Origin: Malania oleifera
Taxonomy: Eukaryota > Streptophyta > Magnoliopsida > Santalales > Ximeniaceae
NCBI RefSeq assembly: GCF_029873635.1
Contig: NC_080418.1
Span: 16,391,388-16,455,387 of the forward strand
DNA length: 64,000 bases
Direction: 5' to 3'
Of this stretch, positions 1-10,236 are shown one piece after another; position 1 is the stretch's first letter, and every line of letters begins with the position of its first letter. Under the pieces are notes generated by a model. The model ran no database searches. It had not been told where the DNA came from and worked only from the letters and a program-made list of their open reading frames with translations. The position numbers and the translations under genes are program-made.

Positions 1-141
1 ATCGAGTTGTCTCGCTTTACGTCATGTATGATCTTGACTGAGTATGAAAAGATTCGGAGGTTCGAGAAGGGTTGAGAAGGACATCCATAGGCTGGTGGGA
101 ATGTTGTAGATTCGGGAGTTTCCTGTTCTGGTGAATAAAGC
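1..141 (+). pseudogene. Ty3 gag fragment, left of LTR A
   Basis: Translation in shifting frames gives pieces such as EYEKIRRFEKG and REFPVLVNKA, matching the end of the Ty3 gag (retrotrans_gag) domain, where plant elements typically have EYE.ARRFEKGL and then a D/NKA motif. There are in-frame stops and at least one frameshift within 140 bases. The reading frame of the last residues continues at 4691 when solo LTR A and one target-site copy are removed, so this is the left half of the gag broken at 141/4691. The start of gag lies upstream of the window. Confidence 0.75.
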
Positions 142-210
142 TGTGACAACCCGAATAATAATGGGATTAAATAATAAAGAGGAAGGGAATTGAAACAATA
201 ACAGAAAGAG

Positions 211-412
211 GAAGTCGACTTCGTCGATGAACACAGGGTATTCGTTGACGAAGGTATAAGATGGCCTCGTCGATGAACACAGGGGATTCGTCGACGAGGA
301 AATACCAAGAGAGGTTTTGGAGCAGTTTGAATTTTGTCGACGAGAAGTGGGTTTCGTCGACGAAATTATTAAAGGACTCATTGACTAGATGACGTGGCTC
401 ATCGACGAATCC
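211..412 (+). promoter_or_regulatory. U3 array of TTCGTCGACGAA-type palindromes, LTR A
   Basis: About seven copies of a 12-bp palindrome, perfect form TTCGTCGACGAA (for example at 337-348), with one- or two-base variants such as TTCGTCGATGAA and CTCATCGACGAA, lie at 20-40 bp intervals. The array stops a few bases before the TATA box, which is where U3 enhancer sites would be. No binding factor is known to me. Confidence 0.8.
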
Positions 413-417
413 AGTCC

Positions 418-426
418 TATAAATAT
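418..426 (+). promoter_or_regulatory. TATA box of LTR A
   Basis: TATAAATAT follows the palindrome array and precedes the CT-rich leader (TCTCTCTC from about 472). The same order recurs in LTRs F, D, U and P, which supports it as the LTR core promoter. Confidence 0.75.
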
Positions 427-1174
427 CAAAAACTCGGATTTAAACGTCAACAATTAGCAAAATTTCACTCACTCTCTCTCTCTCTCTCTACGGTTTCTCT
501 CTCTTCTCTCTTCGATTTTGGGCCGAATTTTCACCGGTTCGACGATCTGAAGTCACCACGACGCTCCTGGAGAAGTTATCTGCATATCTGCCGGAGCGGA
601 TTGTTGGTGGAACTCCGTTGAAAATCATCCCTGAGTTAAGGTAAGGTTTTTTATGCCGAATTTGGTCTTACGGTAGTTATAGGAAATGATATACACATGA
701 AAATGCTGAAATTTAATACTAGGAGTTTTCATTTCCAAGGTATTGATCAGCAAATCCTACAGGTGTTAGACCAGGATATTTTAGGGGCTTTCTCAGTAGC
801 CTAGTAAAGGAATAAATTAAAACAGTTATTTTCCATACAAATTATTATTATTTATGAGTAAATTTATTTTTAGAAAAGCAAATGTTGTATCTGTATATTA
901 CGAAAGAGTTGCACATTTGGGAAAATACTGCTAATATGTTGAAATGAATATGTATGTATGAGACGTCAAAAATTATGATTTTAAAATACAATGTATGGTT
1001 CTATACAGCAAATGTGTGGCATGAATATTATTTTACATGGAAAAATATCATGATATGATAATGATATGAATGAAGTATGTTTTGAGAAATTATAAAAGAA
1101 TACAATACATTATGATGTTGAAAATACATGATAAACTGATTATTTTCAGAATGATATACATATATGTATGATTT

Positions 1175-1340
1175 CAGAGCGAGGCCGTATTTATGTGATT
1201 GCGGCACAAAGTAGTATTTATGTATGATTTCGGTGCGAGGCCATATTTATGAAACAATCGGCACGAGGCCGTATTTATGAAATGATTGGCACAAGGCCGT
1301 ATTTATGAAATGTTCGGCACGAGGCCGTATTTATGAAATT
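1175..1340 (+). repeat. 28-bp minisatellite in LTR A
   Basis: Six imperfect copies of about 28 bp, each containing CGGCACGAGGCCGTATTTAT or a variant. The array lies downstream of the AATAAA box, probably in U5. LTR B carries a longer array of the same kind at the same relative place. Confidence 0.85.
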
Positions 1341-1539
1341 ATGAAAGATACTGTAAAAACCCAAAAAAAAAAAAAAATAACAGATTAGTGGATTGATTTC
1401 CAAAAATAAAAAATAAAAAAATAATTAATTAATTATTTATTTAATCGGATTTAAAAGAAGAAGAAAAAAAATTAATTAAAATTTATTTTTATTTTTATTA
1501 ATAAAATATATTATTATTAATATTAATTAAATATATTAC

Positions 1540-1571
1540 ATCACCTGAAGCTTAAGGAAGCTTCAGGTGAT
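1540..1571. promoter_or_regulatory. Perfect 14-bp-arm hairpin in U3 of LTR B
   Basis: Left arm ATCACCTGAAGCTT (1540-1553), loop AAGG, right arm AAGCTTCAGGTGAT (1558-1571): a perfect inverted repeat. It sits between the AT-rich U3 and a poly-C/CT-rich leader. LTR C has a different but equally perfect hairpin at the homologous place. Confidence 0.9.
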
Positions 1572-2701
1572 TTTGAAATTGGCGCAGCACCCCCCCCCCC
1601 CCATATTCTATCTTCTTCTTCTTTTATTTTTTTTTCTTTTCTCTGCTATTCTCCTGCAACTCTCTAAACTCTCTCTCTCTCTCTCCTCACGTTCTCTCTC
1701 CCTCTCTCCTCGATTTCGTGACTGATTTTTGCCTGATCGAAAATCTGAAGATACCACTTGACTCCATTCGCCGCTGCCGTCATTTCTACCGGAGCGGATC
1801 GGTGGTAGGAGCGGCGTAAGCGTATTCCTTGGGGTAAGCTATTTCCCCATTTTTCTTTAATTTCTTACAAAATATAAGCCCAATTGACGAACGGACACCA
1901 CCATGAGAATCTAGAGATGATTCTCTACAAGTCTAGTGGGACGAAATTCTTATGGGAGTGTCAGGCCAAAACTCCAAATTTGGGGTGCGGCGATTATTAA
2001 GGGGCTTATTTTTAATTAATTAGCATTAATTTAGAAATGCTAAAATATTAAGCATCTGAGACTGAAGTAGGATTTCTGAAATTTAGGGCTTGGGTGAGCA
2101 CCGCGGGTGTAATTTTAGGACCCGCAAGCAAAATTTGGAAGATTAAGTAGGGATATTAAATAATAGTTTAAATATTAATTTGAGGTATATGGAGCCTGAG
2201 GAAGGCTAGATGAGTATTATTTTGGAGAAATAGATTAATTAATCTGGGGAAAAATGTAAATTTCAGGAGTTGAATTTCGGGCGCTAAAGGCGTAGGATTT
2301 GGGTCCTAAGGAATTTCTCAATAGCCAGGTAAGGGAATAAACTAAAGTAATAATTTTCCATACAAATTATTATTGATTATGAGTAAATTTATTTTTAGAA
2401 AAGCATATGTTATATTGTGTATTACGAATGAAATGTATGATTGGGAAAATACTGCTATGATGATTAAAATGTATATGTATGTATGAGATGTAAGGAATTC
2501 ACAATTTTAGAATATGAAGTATGACTTTTAACAGCATATGTGTGGCATGAATATTATTTTATGTGATATGTATTATGATGTGAAAGATTTTACGAACCAA
2601 GCATGATTTCAGGTATTATGAAAATATGAGTTATGTTGTGATGGTTTTGACGATTATGTGATAAATGATGTATTTTCAGTATATATATACCTGAAACAAT
2701 T

Positions 2702-2958
2702 TTGGCGCGAGGCCATATATTTATGTTATCGGCACGAGACTGTATTTATGTTTTTGGCGCGAGGCCATATATTTATGTTATCAGCACAAGGCCGTATTTA
2801 TGTTATTGGCGCGAGGCCATGTATTTATGTTATCGGCACGAGACCGTATTTATGCTATCGGCACGAGGCCGTATTTATATTATTGGCAAGAGGCCATATT
2901 TACTATGATTTTGGTGCGAGGCCATATGTATGATTTCGGTACGAGGCCGTAATGATGT
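2702..2958 (+). repeat. 26-bp minisatellite in LTR B
   Basis: About ten tandem copies of a 24-29-bp unit (GGCGCGAGGCCATATATTTA or GGCACGAGGCCGTATTTATG). Overlapping open frames through this stretch are translated repeat, not genes. Confidence 0.9.
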
Positions 2959-4690
2959 TACGTATGATCATGTATTATATGTTTTCACAACTAGGATGTT
3001 AGTTTAGTTCAGACAAGGAGCTCGGTACCGTAGCTATGGGTTAATTTTGGCACGAGGCCTTATTAGTGCTACCGTCCCATGAGGGGATGGGAGATGGATA
3101 GTCGATGTGGCTTTCAGTAGAGTGTGGACGTCCACCTGGCAATCCGGACCAGGGTGTGGCGGGCTCATCGTACTTACAGACATATTTTATTCGGCAGTGG
3201 TCGGCCAGCCATTGTCGGGTCCCGCCTTCGGGCTGCACAACCCGTCATGGGGGGTAATACATGACACCAGCTAACTATTCATCTTGTATTTGTTTTCAGT
3301 ACTACAGTTATAACAGATGATTTTATGTATGTTATGATTTATTAACATATGTGAAAATATATGTTTACCCAGTACGATATGATGATGTTTATAGAATTAT
3401 GAAATGTACTGTATACGTATAAATGCATTAAATATTCATGTTGCCACACAGCTGTATTTAGTTTATTTTCCCTTACTGAGAAGTGTCTCACCCCCAAACT
3501 TAATTAATTTTTCAGGAGCCCCTAAGAGACCGGCGGGTCAGGGCCGCCGTTGAGCTAATGAGATTACCCTGTGAGAAGGGTAAGATTTTGTAATAGGGTC
3601 ATAGTTATTTTGTGTTTGACCCTATAGATATTTTGATGTATGTGAGGATGTATAGAATGCTCTGGTATTATATTTTATGATTGGATGTTTGAGATTTTAT
3701 GTTTACTGCTGCTAGGTTTTCCGCTGTGTTTGACAGGTGTCCCCGCTACCCACGCGTTCGGGTTATTATGTGATATTTTATGTTAAGAAATTGAGGGACG
3801 TTACAGATACTATATTATATGTTATCAGAACCCAGATGTTAGTTTAGTTCAGTTCAGGAGCACGGTACCGTAGCTTATAGATCATATATCTATGATCAGA
3901 TTGGTGCTAACCACGCCACAAGGGGTTGGGAGATGGATAGTTGATGTGGCTTTCAGTAGAGTGTGGACGTCCACCTGGCACTCCGAACCAGGGTGTGGTG
4001 GGCCCATCGTACTTACAGACATTTTTGACTCGACAGTGGTCGGCCAGCCATTGTCGGGTCCCGCCTTCGGGTTGCACAACCCGTTGTGAGGGGTAATACA
4101 TAACATCAGCTAACTATTCATCCTAGGTATGTTTTCAGTATTATCAATTATAACAGATGTTTTATGTACGATATGATTTATTAGCAAATATGAAAGCATA
4201 CGATTATTTAGTATGATATGATGAATGTTTACAGATATATGAAATGTACTGTATATGTATAATTGCATTAAATGTTCATGTTGCCACATAACTGTATTTA
4301 GTTTATTATCCCTTACTGAGATGTGTCTCACCCCCAAACTTAATTAATTTTTCAAGAGACCCTGAGATATTGGCAGGTCATGGCCGCCGTTGAGTGAGTT
4401 GAGCTTCCCTGCTAGAAGGGTAAGCTTTGATCTAGGATCAGAAGATTTTTATTGTAAGATTCTAGGTCTATTTTTTGATGTTTTGGAGATTGTATTTAAA
4501 CACAGTATTATGGGAATGTATTAGAATCTAGTATTATGTAATTAATGGTTTGATGGATGTAAATTTATATTTACTACTGCTTAGGTTTCCATTGTGATTG
4601 ACAGATGTCCCCGTTACCCACGGGTTCAGGTTGACTTTTCTATTTATTATGCTTTATTTTATATTAATATTTTGAGGTCGTTACAAAATC

Positions 4691-5200
4691 CGCCATGGTT
4701 GAGGCTGGTCTCCTAGAGGATGAGGTGGTACAGGAACAGAAGAAGAGATCAATGCCTTCTGGTTCTCAAATTGGTTCTCGTTAGGGGCAGTGGAAGAAGA
4801 GGAACTACGGTTCAGGTAATCGTCAGAATATGGAACCAAAGGGTCCATAGGGGGATCAATCTCGCGAGCATTGTACCAGGTGCTACAAATGGCATGATGG
4901 TGAATGTCAGCCGTTTGTGGGCAACTGTTACAACTATGGCAAATTTGGCTACAAAACCCGAGACTTTCATACGCAGATGACTGGTACACCGAGTCAGAAC
5001 CATGGAAATAATCAGGTGCCTCGAGGAAAATTTCGAGGAAACACAACTCATGCAAGAGTGTACTCGCTTACTCTAGTCGATGTAGAGCATGCTGGAAACG
5101 TGGTGACAGGTACCATGTTACTGCTCTTAAATAAAGTTGTTGTCTTATTCAATTCAGGACCAACCCACTCATTTATATCTGCAAATTTTGTGAAACTGTG
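4691..5200 (+). pseudogene. Ty3 gag zinc-knuckle region and protease start
   Basis: One frame reads through the end of gag, with in-frame stops at two positions (TAG after IGSR and after EPKGP). It contains a paired cysteine region typical of Tekay gag: CTRCYKWHDGEC, then CYNYGKFGYKTRDFH, where the second knuckle has lost its later cysteine (C to Y and C to F changes). It then enters the aspartic protease at GNVVTGTMLL, with the active-site region FNSGPTHSFIS in place of the usual DSGATHSFI. The catalytic Asp is therefore Asn and the enzyme would be inactive. The sequence breaks after SANFVKLC, where minus-strand LTR D begins. A partial open frame from 4917 has an ATG, but this is internal to gag and not a real start. 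It is the right half of the gag interrupted at 141. Confidence 0.88.
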
Positions 5201-5339
5201 TGTAACATCCTACTTAATTTATTATATAATAAAGCATATTTAATAAATAAGTCAACCTAAACCTGTGGGTAACGGGGACACATGTCATACACAGCGTAAC
5301 CTAGGTAGCAGTATATATAAATCATCATTCAGATAACCA

Positions 5340-5342
<3 letters not shown>

Positions 5343-5381
<39 letters not shown>
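5343..5381. repeat. (AT)n microsatellite in LTR D
   Basis: About 19 uninterrupted TA units. Confidence 0.95.
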
Positions 5382-5383
<2 letters not shown>

Positions 5384-6059
5384 CTAATGTTAACTATAAA
5401 CCAAAAGACTGTGTTTATATACATCTCCCAAAAATTTTACAAAATATCTCTAGGACCCCACACCCAAAAACTTCTGATCCTAGTCCAAACTTATCCTCCT
5501 AGCAGGGTAACTCAACAAGCTCAATGGCAGCCTCAATTCGCCGGTCTTTCTGGGTTTCCCGAAAAGTTATTTAAGTTCAGGAGTGAGACACTTCTCAGTA
5601 AGGAAAAATAAATTAATACAGCTGTGTGGTTATATGAATATTTAATGCAGTTATACATATTCAGTACATTTCATTTACCTGAAAACATATATCATAACAT
5701 AGTGAATAATCATATACTTTCATATTTTCTAATAATTCATACTGATCATGAAATGTCTGTTATAGCTGATAATACTGAAAACATACCCAGGATGAATAGC
5801 TAGTTGGTGTCATGTATTACCCCCTTGGTTCAGACTGCCAGGTGGACGTCTACAACTCTACACTGAAAGTCACATCAACTATCCATCTCCCACCCCCTTG
5901 TGGGGTGGTTAGCACCAATCTAAACATAGATATCTGATCCATATAGTTACGGTACCGTGCTCCTGAATTGGACTAAACTAACATCCGAGTTCTGATAACA
6001 TATAGTACATGATAATATAACATTTAACATAAATGGATTGATAGCATTTCTATACTTTC

Positions 6060-6172
6060 ATAAATATGGTCTTGCGCCGAACATTTCGTAAATACGGCCT
6101 TGCGCCTTACATTTCATAAACACGGCCTTGCGTCGAAAACATATAACATACACGACCTTACGCCGAAAATCT
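6060..6172 (-). repeat. Minisatellite in LTR D
   Basis: Four copies of about 28 bp (plus-strand TACGGCCTTGCGCC), the counterpart of the 1175-1340 array in LTR A. Confidence 0.75.
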
Positions 6173-6685
6173 CATACATATCATTCTGAGTAAATAAGTC
6201 ATTTATCATGTACTTTAAAATTATCATATACTGAATTATTTCATAATTCCTAAAAACATGTTTATTCATAAAATTTCCCTATCATAATATTTTCCATACA
6301 AAATAATATTCATGCCACACAATACTGCATAAAACCATATGTTTTACTCAAAATCATATTTCCTGGCATCTCATACTATTATACGTACATTTCAACATAA
6401 TAACAGTATTTCCCCAAACATGCATTATTACCAATTTCCTCAAATATATTATACATGCTTCTTAAAAATAAATTTGCTGATAAATAATAATAATATAATT
6501 TGCATGGAAAATCACTGCTTTCGTTTACTCCCTTACATGACAATTGAAAAGCCCCTATGAATTCCTGGTCTCACACCCGTAGGATTTCCTAATCAATACC
6601 CTGAAAATGACCACTCTTAGAACTAAACCTCATATTTATCTGTGTGTAACATTTTCTATAACTACAATAAGACCAAATTTGGCAT

Positions 6686-8924
6686 TGTTGACTCTACGAA
6701 TCCAATCTTGTTTTGATAATGACAAATCACTTGGTATTTGATCTATGCATTGAGTTTGTGAGCATGACCTATATTAAGCCTGCACAGAAAGATAACGAGT
6801 CATGGAAGCCATAAAGTAAAGCTGATACATTTTGGCAAGCTCCATGGAAATCAAAGAGTACAAGAATCAAGATGCAAACGGCAAAGTTAAAGAACATCTT
6901 GGGAATGGGTATTTAGAACTTATGTATTTACATTCTCGTACGATTTAATTTGAGGCTCAACATAACTTAGAATGATTTTAGGATTCATGCATTTTATGTA
7001 TATCATTAGGGGACTTTCATGGACTTAGAAATATTCTTAAAACCTTGTAAAGTACCTTTATAAAAGAGCCAAGAAAGAAAGTAAAATAGATTTTTTAAAT
7101 TAAAAAAAAAAACAAAATTTGAGAAAAATGGGACTTCAGTAGCCTGAACTCACTCTCAGTAGCCTGAAGAATTTCTTCAGGAGCCTAAAGATTAAGTTCA
7201 GTAGCCTGAAGAATTAATGAAAAAACACAGCAAGAAGGCCGAGGTACTTCGGTTGCCTGACCCTAGAACTTCAGTCGCCTGAAGTCACTTTAGGAGCCTG
7301 AACTTCAACATTAGTAGCCTGAAGTCGCGGGAAAGTTTAAAAATCAAATTTTTATTAAATTAACTCGCGAGCTATTTCTTTGATCCAACGGTTGAGATCA
7401 ATCCTAAAGGTAAGACACTATAAATACTAAATATTTAAACCCTAAAACCAAGCTAAGACACATAAGAAGAGAAGAATATATATTATTGAAAGAATATTAA
7501 GAAACTTGCTCTCATTGTTATACGATTGCCTACACTTCAACTTCTAATCATCGAGCATGGGCAAATCAACTCAGAATCTCGAAGCGAACTTGTTTACTCA
7601 TCTAGTTTTTCATTCTAGTATTGAGGTTTGATTATTCAAGTTATTATTTTCAAGAACTTCTCATCTCATTACTTGTTATTGAATATCATTAGAGAAATTG
7701 ATCTTGAATGTGCATATACATATAATATTTTTTAGCAAGATCATTACTTGAGAAAGGTTTTAGTTATTGGTTGAATAGTGTCTGATTCAAGAGTAAATCT
7801 ATTTTTCAAAGAACTTCTCATTCCAAATCTATTGTTGAAATAAGTCGGGGGATTGATAGTGAGTATATTCACACATAGATTATTTGGATAATCTCACTAC
7901 TTAATTAAGTTTTTTTTTTTTGTTAAAAAGATTTGATTCTAGTGTGTGGTTGTTAAAGGATCTATATTTTAGATATATTAACGCTTGATTAAATATCCTT
8001 GGTTTTTATAAATATACATTTTGTTAAGGGATATTTTTCTGAACAACAATATATTCAGTTTGTGAGTGTTGAACATCATTATCTATATATATATACATAC
8101 TTGCATATAACAAAGATTGTGTTGAGATTGAATATTTGAAAGGAACATTTTTTATTGTAACTAATATAATCTTCAAAGCTTTTTGATAAGTTCACAAAAG
8201 ATATATTTGTGCATTTTTACCAAGTGAACTAGAATCCTAAAATTCTCCAAAGTGCTTAAATATATCTTTATTTAGGAGATTTCATAAAAAGAGTATTTGT
8301 GTGTTGAAGCATATCATACATAAACGATTGTATCATTTCCATACATTCTAAGCTTCAAGTTACATCATATGTCAATGTACTAGGATTTTGAATTGTACTC
8401 ACCAGCTTTTGTTAGAAGCAACATTGAGTGTTTGCAGATTTGAGCCTAAATTGTAAACACGGTTCGAGTTGTGAACCGGGTGTGAGGAGAAAGTTGTACC
8501 TCTTGTAAGCAGCAGATTAGAAGGGAGTTGTACCTCTTGTAAGCAGCAGATTGTAAAGGAAGCTCCATCCCAATTCAAGGAGTAGGGATTATAGTGGAAT
8601 CCTTAAGTGGGTTGCTCAAGGCGAGGACGTAGGCTAGGTTGGCTGAACCTCATAAAATCGTGGTTGCATTCTCTCTTCCCTTATCCTTTTCATTTTCAGC
8701 ATCGTATTTCAATTTCCTGCTTGTTTATGTATGTTGAATAACTTTACACGTATTTAATTGGGTAAAAGGGAATTCATTGACTTAGTAATTCAAATCAACA
8801 TCAAGTTCCAGTCATTAATTAGTTAATCATAGAAATAGGGATTGATTGGTGAATAAGTTTCAAAGAATTTTTTAAAATACCCAATTCACCCCCCCCCCCT
8901 CTTGAAATTACACCTTAATCAACA
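6686..8924 (+). mobile_element. 5' LTR of element E
   Basis: 2239 bp, TGTTGACTC to CAACA. U3 holds a CCTGAA/TTCAGG motif array (7133-7329), an MSA-like TCCAACGGTT (7384-7393) and TATAAATAC (7419-7427). Near its end a 27-bp unit containing TTGTACCTCTTGTAAGCAGC is repeated twice (three times in the 3' LTR). About 150 bp at 8076-8222 are absent from the 3' LTR. Confidence 0.93.
7133..7329 (+). promoter_or_regulatory. U3 array of TTCAG...CCTGAA motifs, element E
   Basis: About eight spaced copies of (C)TTCAGTAGCCTGAA(G) and variants. The best inverted form is TTCAGG..CCTGAA. The array lies roughly 90 bp upstream of the TATA box, the same place as the palindrome arrays of the other LTRs. It recurs at about 13445-13643 in the 3' LTR. 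Confidence 0.75.
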
Positions 8925-8926
8925 AT

Positions 8927-8938
8927 TGGTATCAGAGC
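8927..8938 (+). other. Primer binding site of element E (tRNA-iMet)
   Basis: TGGTATCAGAGC, complementary to the 3' end of plant initiator methionine tRNA, begins two bases after the 5' LTR end. Confidence 0.95.
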
Positions 8939-8979
8939 GAGTTTACATAGACTTAATTGTTCATTTGTAAAAAGATCAC

Positions 8980-10236
8980 ATGGCACACATCGGTGTAACC
9001 CCTTTCGATGAGGGACGATTTTATCTTAGTCCTCCAATATTTTTCGGTGAAAATTTTTCGACTTGGAAACTGAAAATGAGTGTTTTTATAAAATCAATGG
9101 ACTGGAAGGCTTGGCAAGTAATAGTTAAAGGAATTAGTGTGTCTTCAAATGAAAATGATGTTAGTTTAATACATGCAAATTCAAATACCATGGATATGCT
9201 TTATCGTGCTTTAGACTCTAACATTTTTCATGAAGTTACGGCATGTACATGTGCAAGAGATATGTGGGAAGAACTTGATAGGAAATATGGAGAAACCTTG
9301 GAGAAAGAAACCACCACTCTAGAAATGTCAAGTTCAAATGATCAAGAGGTGGTAAATTGCAAACAAAATAAGTTAGTCAAAGAGGAGGTATATGTATCTC
9401 AGCCTAGCTCATATAATGATTCATTTATTGATTTGTGTGATGATTTTTGTGATAAATCTTACAATAAATCTTATGAAAAATCATGTGATGAATCCTGCGT
9501 TGTACTATGCAATGAATCATGTGTTAAATCATATGTAGATAATTCTAATAATGATTCTTGCAGTGTCCCTTGTGACAATATTGCTATTGATGCATGCAAT
9601 AATTCAAATGATGGATATTATGACAATTCTTGTAATGAATCAGGTGTGAAATCATCTGTGGATAATTTCTTAAATAATGCATGCAATGATTCATATGATG
9701 TTTATTGTGATAAATTTTGTGTTGAATCACGTATTGGTTTGTGTAATGAAAGCATGTCTCCATATGGAGATCTAGAGAAAGCTTTAGTTAAAATGAATAA
9801 GCTTCTAGCTAGGATAGCTAAGGAGAAAATCTGTTTGAAAAATGAGAATGAAAGGACAGCTAAACAGTTAGAGAAATTAAAAGATTATTATGCTATTCTA
9901 AAAAAGAAAAAAATCATGAAGATTCTGAAGATCACCTGTTTAGATAGAAAAATAGATGAACATGCTGAAGAGAGTTTAAATAAACCCTTAGAAGTTAAAA
10001 TAAAGTATATCTCCAAAATGGGTTCAGATGTATCTCAAAAATTCCATAGCTATGTCTCGTTATGTAAGAAGAAAAGAAATAAGCATGCTTTCCCACGTAT
10101 ATACAAAACTTGCTTGTTTTGTAAAACGAAAAGGCATACCCGATATAAGTGTCCACTTAGAGGTGCTCGAGACAAAGACAAGAAAATGACTTGGGCAATC
10201 AAGAAAGGTTCAAATTGGAATCACATGACCATTTAA
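8980..10236 (+). CDS. gag: Copia gag polyprotein (418 aa), intact ORF of element E
   Basis: This is the nucleocapsid/capsid-type protein of a Copia element, expected to package element RNA into cytoplasmic virus-like particles. Residues about 10-110 form the N-terminal gag region of the UBN2/DUF4219 type (PPIFFGENFSTWKLKMSVFI, later ARDMWEELDRKYG). Residues about 148-260 are a Ser/Asn/Asp-rich stretch with 14 cysteines and two diverged copies of a roughly 42-residue unit. About 260-315 is Lys/Glu-rich and probably coiled coil. A CCHC zinc knuckle, CLFCKTKRHTRYKCP (CX2CX4HX4C), lies near the C terminus. The ATG is the first in frame after the primer site, 41 bases downstream. No pol frame follows. 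The ORF has no internal stop although the rest of the element has drifted, which may mean recent mobility or selection on gag. I am sure of the family, not of function. Confidence 0.88.
   Translation: MAHIGVTPFDEGRFYLSPPIFFGENFSTWKLKMSVFIKSMDWKAWQVIVKGISVSSNENDVSLIHANSNTMDMLYRALDSNIFHEVTACTCARDMWEELDRKYGETLEKETTTLEMSSSNDQEVVNCKQNKLVKEEVYVSQPSSYNDSFIDLCDDFCDKSYNKSYEKSCDESCVVLCNESCVKSYVDNSNNDSCSVPCDNIAIDACNNSNDGYYDNSCNESGVKSSVDNFLNNACNDSYDVYCDKFCVESRIGLCNESMSPYGDLEKALVKMNKLLARIAKEKICLKNENERTAKQLEKLKDYYAILKKKKIMKILKITCLDRKIDEHAEESLNKPLEVKIKYISKMGSDVSQKFHSYVSLCKKKRNKHAFPRIYKTCLFCKTKRHTRYKCPLRGARDKDKKMTWAIKKGSNWNHMTI

Larger units (their letters stand above)
1352..3805 (+). mobile_element. Solo LTR B (Ty3) inside LTR A
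   Basis: It starts TGTAAAAACCC, ends GACGTTACA and is flanked by a perfect 5-bp duplication GATAC (1347-1351 and 3806-3810). At 2454 bp with no internal region it is a solo LTR. Its first half (AT-rich U3, hairpin 1540-1571, poly-C 1589-1602, CT leader, donor-like GTAAG at 1834) resembles LTR C. From the GTAAGGGAATAA box at 2329-2340 onward it resembles LTR A, including the GCACGAGGCCG minisatellite and the conserved block at 3018-3290. The CTTACTGAG box is at 3473-3495, followed by TTTTTCAG ending at 3515. It looks like a mosaic LTR. Confidence 0.95.
142..4685 (+). mobile_element. Solo LTR A (Ty3, Tekay-like), split by LTR B
   Basis: It begins TGTGACAACCCG and ends GTTACA, with flanking 5-bp duplications AAAGC (137-141) and AAATC (4686-4690), one mismatch. 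It interrupts gag, whose frame resumes after it. No internal region is present, so it is a solo LTR; without the nested LTR B it is about 2.1 kb. Inside, in order: a TCGA-palindrome array (211-412), TATA box (418-426), CT-rich leader (about 470-515), donor-like GTAAGG at 641, AATAAA at 811, a 28-bp minisatellite (1175-1340), a GGTACCG-containing conserved block (about 3862-4125), and the CTTACTGAG box (4313-4335). Confidence 0.93.

Noticed and set aside
211..412. Heat-shock elements
   Set aside because: The TTC and GAA halves are six or eight bases apart, not two, and do not alternate as in heat-shock elements.
2658..2933. Two ORFs of 91 and 68 codons with repeating ARG(H/R)IYV
   Set aside because: Translation of the 26-bp minisatellite of LTR B.
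3041..4106. Similar Gly/Pro/Ser-rich ORFs on both strands at 3041-3238 and 3882-4106
   Set aside because: They fall in the conserved noncoding block shared by LTRs A and B; similarity reflects the LTR, and other copies (D, N) have stops.
8927..8938. Part of a tRNA gene
   Set aside because: Only the 12-base primer complement is present, at the expected place after an LTR; no cloverleaf can be drawn around it.
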